Assembly: GCA_030015575.1 (NCBI GenBank)
Contig: CM057347.1
Span: forward strand, 408,984,248-409,048,247
DNA: 64,000 bases
Direction: 5' to 3'
DNA from: Agapanthus africanus
Lineage: Eukaryota; Streptophyta; Magnoliopsida; Asparagales; Amaryllidaceae
Positions 58,005-64,000 of this stretch are shown in pieces. The notes beneath the pieces were generated by a model, which did not search any database, had not been told where the DNA came from, and saw nothing but the letters and a program-made list of their open reading frames with translations. The position numbers and the translations under genes are program-made. The stretch's first letter is position 1. Every line of letters begins with the position of its first letter.

Positions 58005-58285
58005 AAGTGTTTAACACTTAATTGCAGAACGAAGTAAGGGGATTTGGTCCCACCTTTGGGTGCCCTCACGTGTCCACACGTGACCCCTCTTTCTTTTGTG
58101 TTTAACACTAATTTGGGGATTATATTTCTAGTGTTTAACACTGATTGTTTTCTAGTGTTTAACACTAAACTGAAGATTATATTTTCAGTGTTTAACACTG
58201 ATTGTCTTTTAGTGTTTAACACTAATTTGAGAGTTCTATCTCCAGTGTTTAACACTGTTATTCTCTAGTGTTTAACACTACTTGT
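58005..58285. repeat. AGTGTTTAACACT palindrome array
   Basis: Eight copies of GTGTTTAACAC, mostly extended to TAGTGTTTAACACTA or CAGTGTTTAACACTG. From 58098 they are spaced 23-33 bp apart and separated by short spacers such as GATTGT and AATTTG. The repeated VLNT peptide in open frames through it is a by-product. Confidence 0.9.
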
Positions 58286-58654
58286 AGCCAAATTGTCTAA
58301 TTTTCCAGAGGCAAAAGACTCCCCCTTAACTGAATCTCAAAATTGAGTCAATCAAAGATAAAAATATTACCAAAGCCCTCAAACTCTTGTTTAGCATTGC
58401 TAAATAATGTGGGTTGAAACCAGACAAATGTCTATTGGTCCAACAAAGGGCCAACATTTTGAATCTAATTGGACTTAGCCCAAGTTGGCCATAAGTCCTC
58501 AATTCAGACTTAACTGAGCCATTGTGCTCATAATATAATTAATTGATCCTAGCTCCAAATCGGACTACAGATCACTTAATCCACCTTGGTTCAAGGGTAC
58601 ATCTTTTCACTCCTTTGATATTTGTCGTTGTAATTCCTCAACGTCTTCAAAGAG

Positions 58655-58930
58655 GTGACGGGTCCCGACGACCACACATTTCACAGACTATGACGTCCTT
58701 AAACTGGACTATAGGGTCCTTAAGCCCATGGACTATGATGTCCTTAACCTAGACCGTGATGTCTTAAAACTAACATTGGACTATGGGGTCCTTAAACCCA
58801 TGGACTATAATGTCCTTAACCTCGACCGCGATGTCTTTAAACTAACATTGGACCGAGATGTCCTTAAACTAACAATGGACTGTAATGTCCTTAAACTAAT
58901 TATCGACCGCAATGTCACTAAACTAAACAA
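58655..58930. repeat. GGACTATGRTGTCCTTAA array
   Basis: About ten units of 25-28 bp: GGACTATGATGTCCTTAA, GACCGTGATGTCTTAAA, GGACCGAGATGTCCTTAA and similar. The complementary array lies at 62560-62825 in the right arm. Confidence 0.9.
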
Positions 58931-59491
58931 TAGAGCCCAATTGCTCTCTTGTTGGATCTAAACGGTCCTGTTAAGTTGATCTTAGTCTAAAAATTAGACT
59001 AACGTATCCTTAACAAACGTTTAAGTTGATCTTAGTCTCAAATGAGGCTAACGTATCCTTAAACCCAAACCCCCCAACCCAAATTTAAGAAAGATACGGA
59101 TTTGGACTAGTCCACGCCCTACGGGCGACAACATAACTTAGTTTCCATATACAATCCACGGGCAACCAAACACAAAAAAAACACCCACGACACGAAGTGA
59201 CCATATAGAGAAGGAGAAAGTTGTTACCGCGATGCGGTAGCGTAATTAACTGCAGGGGCTTACGCCTGCAGGGAAGAGCGTCCCCACAATAAAAAACCCC
59301 TCAAACGAGGGGGAATCTGACGAAGTCTGCTACATCGGCCGCATCCGTTTAAACCTTCGATACATGGTGCCATAAATCAACTTGGCATCTTCGGAGAAGT
59401 GTACGGATATCACCAATTAGCATCTGCCCTGAAATTCAGGCAAGACGAACCTACGCGGTCGCGTCTCCGTCTTTCGGCGGGGAATGGATTC

Positions 59492-59510
59492 TGGCATGCC
59501 CGGTGGGACC
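59492..59510 (+). other. PBS-like site
   Basis: TGGCATGCCCGGTGGGACC resembles the TGGCRTGCCCGGTGGGAC sequence found just after the 5' LTR of many plant gypsy elements. The identity of the priming tRNA is not determined. Confidence 0.45.
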
Positions 59511-59635
59511 TTTTCCTCTTTCTACTCCACACTTCGTGTGTCGTGTTCGCGAACGAATCACGGTTTGCTAATGGTTGCTCTTGGGTTCGAGATACTGAGA
59601 TTTGGCGTTTTTCTTGGTGCAGAAAGCAAAGATCA

Positions 59636-60730
59636 ATGGCGTTCACCTGCTCGAAGTGTTCCACATGCAACTGTAACCCACGTTCTGCCTCAACTGGGGG
59701 CATAGCTTATGGGCCCCAGGCGGCTTCCCTGTTCACGATGCCGGTGGAACAGGTCACCCAAGCCACCACAGGATTGTTTTTCGGGACCATGCTCCCGCCA
59801 ACGAGCTTCAGCGCTCCGATGCCAGTACCGGAAGCTCCCAAGAAGTCGGTCTTCGATCGGCTTGCTACTACCACGGCCCCTCTCAATGGGTCATCCGGCT
59901 CCAATTCCTCGGTCTTCGCCAGACTGAGCCTGAACTCCGATGGGCCTGCCAAGAAGCCCATGACACCAGAAGTGGCCATCCCAAAGAAGATAGCCATCTC
60001 TGCTCCTGAAGTCGTCAAGGCGGCTTCTCCTGCCAAAGAGTCGGTCTTTACAAGATTGACTATTCCGGCTCCCGTTCCTGCTCGAAGGTCTGTCTTTGAC
60101 AGATTGGATACCACTGCTCAAAAGACATCAGTTTTCAAGAGGCTGGCACCAGCGGCGCCTCATCTGGATAGGGAGCAAGACAAAGCCGTCCCCATCACCG
60201 AACCAGCCCCAACAGCTCGACACGCTCGACGTCGCCACTGGCGCCGAGTAAGGAAGGCCGGGGGAAACTCCCCGTCTGGGCTAACTCCACCGGCTCCAAC
60301 GGTGGAAATTAATGCTGCTATTCCAACCGGGAACAGGTTTGAGCTGCTGAACAAGGTGTGCAGGAATTCGCCTACCGCCGTATTGAAAAGATCTCCGCCG
60401 CCGGTGGAGACTATCACAGAAATGAAGCCGGAACAGTCCCCTCAACGGCTGTCTTCTAAAATTTACAAAATCTGGCGACAAGTCCGAGATTCGGTGGTTG
60501 ATCAAGACTATCCCCGCCGGCAGAAGAAGCTGAAGGTCCGACAGGAAGAAAACCGTCCTGTTAAGCCACAAAAGACGACGGCTACTTGGGTGCCCACTGC
60601 AGCGGCCCCCTCAACGTCGACTACTCAAAAGAAAAGGAGGCCAGAGAAAGCCCCTGTAAACGTAGCAGACCACAAAAACACCGAGCCCAAATGCCCTAAG
60701 TCTGGGGGCATGGTGGTACATATTGTTTAA
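59636..60730 (+). CDS. N-terminal gag-region protein with five SVFxRL motifs
   Basis: 364 residues from ATG at 59636; the frame is open upstream to 59399, but that part overlaps the LTR and PBS. The start has a Cys cluster (CSKCSTCNC, residues 5-13). SVF(D/A/T/D/K)RL motifs occur at about residues 71, 92, 136, 152 and 165, in a Pro/Ala/Ser-rich, probably disordered background. A basic stretch (RHARRRHWRRVRK, about 194-206) and a Lys-rich C-terminus follow. SVFDRL/SVFERL phrases are known from gag regions of plant gypsy elements. The stop TAA (60728-60730) directly touches the ATG of the next frame, and both are in the same phase, so the two were probably one long gag frame. Function beyond a likely RNA- or particle-related role is unknown. 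Confidence 0.65.
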   Translation: MAFTCSKCSTCNCNPRSASTGGIAYGPQAASLFTMPVEQVTQATTGLFFGTMLPPTSFSAPMPVPEAPKKSVFDRLATTTAPLNGSSGSNSSVFARLSLNSDGPAKKPMTPEVAIPKKIAISAPEVVKAASPAKESVFTRLTIPAPVPARRSVFDRLDTTAQKTSVFKRLAPAAPHLDREQDKAVPITEPAPTARHARRRHWRRVRKAGGNSPSGLTPPAPTVEINAAIPTGNRFELLNKVCRNSPTAVLKRSPPPVETITEMKPEQSPQRLSSKIYKIWRQVRDSVVDQDYPRRQKKLKVRQEENRPVKPQKTTATWVPTAAAPSTSTTQKKRRPEKAPVNVADHKNTEPKCPKSGGMVVHIV

Positions 60731-61852
60731 ATGGCTTCCGGAAAAGAGGAAAGCCGCACTTCGACGGGCCACCGACCGCTCACCCGATCAATAACAAGGG
60801 CTCAGGAACAACAACAGCAGAAGCTTCAAGAGATGCTAACTGCAATGGCCACACTTACCGGGCTAAAAGAAAGCCCGGAGGCGTCATCGGAACAACGTCA
60901 CGAACACGAGACTGATGCTGAATCCCTTCAGAGAATGCTCGAAAAGAAGGACAAGGAGGCTGCGGAACAAGTAGCCAATATAAAACGAATGGCCCTTCTA
61001 TTCCAAGATATGGTAGGCATGATGATCCAGCCGGATCCCCCAGCCGAAAATCCTCCGGTAATAATTGAAGATGATAGAGGAGAAACATCAAATCCACCTC
61101 CAGCTCTTTCAGCAGCAAAGAAGGAAACTATTTCCAATTCCGCCCTGGATGATTACATCCCCCAGCAGATACGAGTTCACCAGGCGAATGAAGCGGCTGG
61201 GCAAATTGTTAGAACTGGGCGACCGTATCCAGGCTGGTATCAAATAAAGTACCCGCCGGGCTACACGATCCCCAAATTCCATGTGTACAAGGGGACAGGC
61301 AATCCCCATCAACATGTCGCTCAGTTCAGGGCTCTTTGCGGCAACACTGGGGGTGATGATAAGCTTTTGCTCCGCCAATTCGTCGGCAGATTGTCGGAGA
61401 CGGCATTTTAGTGGTACTCCGAACTTCGAAACGACTCCGTCAAGACTTTCGCAGAAATGGAGTTGTTGTTCACCCAGCGATTCGCGAGTGCTAGTGAACG
61501 CACCCCAATAACAGCATTAATCAATGCCAGGGTGAAACCAGGCGAGACGTGGGTTCAATACGCGATTCGATGGCGGAATCTATGGTCGAAGTGCGAGCAG
61601 CGCATTGAAGAAGCGCCTGTAGTGGGCATGTTCGTGGGCACCCTAGACCCTCATGCAACTATTTCACAGTTCATGATGTTCTTCAAACCGATCACGTTCC
61701 AGGCTCTAATCGACAAGCTGGCCCAGATGGACCAGATGGGTCATAGACCATCTCCCCCGAAGCCGGAACCGCGGAACGAAAAGGGTAAAGGGAAGGCGAT
61801 CTTCGTTGCTGTTCCCCTCCGAACGGCGGCGTACAGGACCGCGATGTCCTGA
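60731..61852 (+). pseudogene. gag: Gypsy-type gag (Retrotrans_gag domain) with an in-frame UAG
   Basis: ATG at 60731 (MASGKEESRTSTGHRP). An N-terminal coiled-coil-prone part (QEQQQQKLQEMLTAMATL) precedes PKFHVYKGTGNPHQHVAQF and, after TAG at 61409-61411, the same frame continues with WYSELRNDSVKTFAEMELLF, RFASASERTPITAL and KPGETWVQYAIRWRNLW, the conserved core of plant gypsy gag. The UAG sits exactly where the family has an acidic or neutral residue before WY. The frame stops at 61852, but the last 15-16 codons (from about 61807) are already sequence of the inverted right arm. No zinc knuckle, protease or RT follows. Gag assembles the particle; here the unit is truncated and stop-containing. 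Confidence 0.8.
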
Positions 61853-62547
61853 CGTTGAGGTTCGGGGCAGATGCTGTTTGGTTTTATCCGTCCACTTCTC
61901 CGAAGATGCCAAGTTGATTTATGGCACCGTGTATCGGAGGTTTAGACGGATGCGGCCGATGTAGCAGACTTCGTCAGATTCCCCCTCGCTTGAGGGGTTT
62001 TTTGATTGTGGGGACGCTCTTCCCTGCAGGCGCAAGCCCCTGCAGTTAATTACGCTACCGCATCGCGGTAACAACTTTCTCCTTCTCCAGAATTTCACTT
62101 CGTGTCGTGTGTGTTTGTTTTGTTTATGGTTGCCCGTGGATTGTATACGGAGACTAAGTTGAGCCGTCGTCCGTAGGACGTGGATTAGTCCAAATCCGTA
62201 TTTACTTAGATTTGGGTTTGATGTTTTTAGTTTAAGGATGCATTAGTCGAGTTGCGGCTAATATCAACTTAAACGTTCGTTAAGGATACGATAGTCCTGT
62301 TTGAGACTAGGATCAACTTAACGTGATAATCCATTTAATATCTGGCCATCGGGACTCGTTATTTCTCTAATGTCGTTGAAGGATTACAACGGCAGATGTC
62401 AGAGGAGTTTAGAGATGTACTCTTGAACCAAAGTCAATTTGGATTTTTACAGTCCATTTGAATGTTTAAGGATACGTTAGCCGTGTTTGGGGCTAAGATC
62501 AACTTAAACGGGATCATTTAGATCCGGCGAAAGAGCATTTGGAGGCT

Positions 62548-62825
62548 CTATTGTTCCAGTTTAGGGACGTGGTGGTCCATCGCCAGTTTAGGGACGTAGT
62601 GGTCCATATTCCAGTTTAGGGACGTGGAGGTCCATTATTAGTTTAAGGACGTTTCGGTCCATCGCCAGTTTAAGAACGTAGTGGTCCATCATTAGTTTAA
62701 GGACGTTTCGGTCCAATATTAGTTTAGGGACGTTTCGGTCCAACATTAGTTTAGGGACGTTTCGGTCCAATATTAGTTTAGGGACGTTTCGGTCCACGAG
62801 TTTAAGGACCCCGCAGTCCATATCC
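62548..62825. repeat. Inverted counterpart of the GGACT/GTCC array
   Basis: Nine or ten units such as AGTTTAGGGACGTTTCGGTC at 20-31-bp spacing, complementary in kind to 58655-58930. Unit number and spacers differ between arms. Confidence 0.9.
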
Positions 62826-63269
62826 ATGTGTGGTCGTTGGGACCCGTCGCCTCTCTGACGTCGTTGAAGGATTACAACGAGAAGTGTCAGAGGAGTTCGG
62901 AGATGTACCCTCGAACCGGAGGTAAATTGATTTAAGAGAGCATTTGCGCTCAGTTCAATTTAACTTAAGGACTTACGGCCAGAATTGGGCTAAGTCCAGT
63001 TGAAAATGTTCAACATTTTATTTGCATTTGACCTGTTAGGCCTTTACTAGGGCTCTGCTCTTGTTTAATAATGTATGGCATTTTTGTTTGGTCTATTAGA
63101 CCTTTATTTGGGCTCTGCCCTTTTATAAATGATGCGCAGCATCTGTTTTTTATTTAGGCTCTGCCCTTTTTAAAGTAATGCATTGCATTTAATTTGGCCT
63201 GTTAGGCCCTTTTTAATTGGACTTGGCCCTTCTGTAAATAATGCAGTGCATTAATCATCTGATAGTGGC

Positions 63270-63700
63270 TTGTCAGGCGCTTTGCGCCAATTATTGAGCG
63301 CAAGCGCTTATGATGAGGACACGTGTCCTGCTCTGGTGAGCGCAAGCGCAACAGCGCAGTGCGCTGCGCTGTTGCGCTGCTGACACGTGGCGCGCTCTGG
63401 TGAGTTGCGCCAATTCCAGAGAGCAAAGCTCTATTTCAAGAGCGCGTAGTGCAAATTGTTCTGTAGCTGACACGTGGCGCTCTCCCAAGAGCGCAACAGC
63501 GCAGTTTGGAAGTGCAAAGCACTAAGAATCTTTTAGATTAAAAAACAGGAGTGCAAAGCACAATTTGATTTCTTGATCTAATTTAGATCAAAGAAAATAT
63601 AAGTTTTTTCTTGTTTTTTCTTATCTCAAAGAACCAAAGGTTCATAAAAAGTGCAAAGCACTATTTTATTATATATATATTTTTATTTTTATTAAAGATC
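63270..63700. repeat. Palindrome-rich block of the right arm (GCGC and AGTGCAAAGCACT dyads)
   Basis: GGCGCTTTGCGCC (63276), GAGCGCAAGCGCTT (63295), GCGCAGTGCGCTGCGC (63353), GACACGTGGCG (63382, 63468), AGTGCAAAGCACT (63511, 63650), GAACCAAAGGTTC (63631) and, just beyond, AAGATCCTTGATCTT. The motifs differ from the left arm but the design of many short perfect dyads is the same. Confidence 0.8.
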
Positions 63701-64000
63701 CTTGATCTTGTTTTTAGATCTATGATCTATTCATAAGAGAACTTTCTCTTCCTTCTAAAGGTTTTTACCTTTTTGTTCTTGAAGAGTTCTTCGGAGTTCT
63801 CTTTCTCTCTTTTTTTTTTAGAAAATCTTTTTCCCTTTGAATTGAGGCTTGGGGTCCTTTTTATAGTGCCCATAAATTAGTTAAATTTGTTAAAGAGATA
63901 TTTCTCTGAGCGATTTGGGAAATTTTCCCCACCGTTGGATTTTTGATCCAAGGGCTTCTGTTTTACAGAAGAAAATCTTCTTGTTTTAACAAGAACAGAA

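Larger units (their letters stand above)
56282..59490 (+). mobile_element. Plus-oriented LTR/leader of a gag-bearing element (left arm)
   Basis: A stretch with a promoter (TATAAATA at 57054) about 2.4 kb before a PBS-like site (TGGCATGCCCGGTGGGACC, 59492-59510). Upstream of the TATA box is a block of CACGTG palindromes; downstream are palindrome arrays and then a part (about 58430-59490) that is complementary to 61807-63060. The left end is uncertain: TGTTTGTTCCCTGATT at 56282, whose CCCTGATT pairs with the following AATCAGGG, is a candidate. LTR status is inferred from promoter, PBS-like site and the following gag frame. Confidence 0.55.
61807..64000 (-). mobile_element. Inverted LTR/leader (right arm), runs off the window
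   Basis: Read on the minus strand this is a diverged copy of the left LTR/leader. Shared blocks in order include CTTGGCATCTTCGGAGAAGT, CGGATGCGGCCGATGTAGCA against its left partner at 59330-59350, CTGCAGGGAAGAGCGTCCCC, GATTGTATACGGAGACTAAG, and the GGACGT...GGTCC array. Similarity is roughly 80% by eye between 61880 and 63050. Beyond that it has its own dyads (GCGCAAGCGC, AGTGCAAAGCACT, GACACGTG(T/G)C) and a minus-strand TATA (TATAAAAA, 63865-63858). The outer end is outside the window. Confidence 0.65.

Noticed and set aside
58728-58961. Repetitive proteins (DRDVLKL and VLNT repeats) encoded at 58.0-58.9 kb and 62.6-62.8 kb
   Set aside because: Their repeats simply follow the DNA dyad arrays; no start context, no conserved residues beyond the repeat.
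60160-60571. Antisense frames within the gag-region protein
   Set aside because: Shadows of the coding frame with no signature of their own.

Overview
The window is nuclear DNA of a flowering plant. It is AT-rich and intron-bearing, and it holds three plant gene families (ACR-type ACT-domain protein, SAL1-type bisphosphate nucleotidase, PLS-class pentatricopeptide repeat protein) in a background dominated by retrotransposons and foldback elements. Nothing in the sequence settles the species.

Layout. 0-23.6 kb is the genic part. It starts with a LINE remnant (632-1636). A minus-strand ACR gene follows, recognisable over four exons between 2351 and 7983 but carrying a nonsense codon and two frameshifts; its introns hold a hAT-like element and a cluster of long-hairpin MITE-like elements. 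A plus-strand SAL1-like gene (14644-18069) lacks its N-terminal exon(s) here and has one frameshift; its last intron holds a LINE reverse-transcriptase fragment that is itself split by a hAT-like element with a perfect 8-bp target duplication. Then come a solo LTR (18605-19361, TSD GTGTG) and one apparently intact host gene, a two-exon PPR protein of 557 residues (complement 20050-22019). A short tRNA-like retroposon lies just upstream of the PPR gene.

23.6-39.3 kb is a nest. An irregular minisatellite (motif TGTCACACTGG) is split by a very long gypsy-type solo LTR (23774-38930, TSD GAATG, minus orientation). That LTR is split by a young Ty1/copia element (25320-35723, TSD GTATG) with 2168-bp LTRs differing at about 14 positions. 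The copia element keeps PBS, PPT, gag, protease, integrase, reverse transcriptase and RNase H, but has two single-base frameshifts. Each LTR carries a dense WRKY W-box cluster.

39.7-53.7 kb is a second nest. An LTR-like segment (39748-40556, same family as the solo LTR at 18.6 kb) leads into a decayed 'putative gypsy type transposon' (PF04195-like) reading frame that resumes beyond 53.39 kb. It is interrupted by a 10.2-kb minus-strand gypsy element (43229-53392, TSD GGCTG) with a 4.28-kb 3' LTR, a PPT, a largely non-coding internal region containing a GTGCA minisatellite, and a truncated 5' LTR. The long solo LTR of the first nest belongs to the same superfamily.

53.7-64.0 kb holds a tRNA-like SINE candidate, an unresolved LTR-like stretch, and the most unusual structure of the window. 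A plus-oriented LTR/leader packed with palindromic dyads (CACGTG, GAATTTAATTC, AGTGTTTAACACT) is followed by a gag-type reading frame containing five SVFxRL motifs and a Retrotrans_gag domain. This is closed by a diverged, inverted copy of the same LTR/leader that runs off the right edge. No pol genes are left between the arms, so the gag unit sits inside a large inverted repeat.
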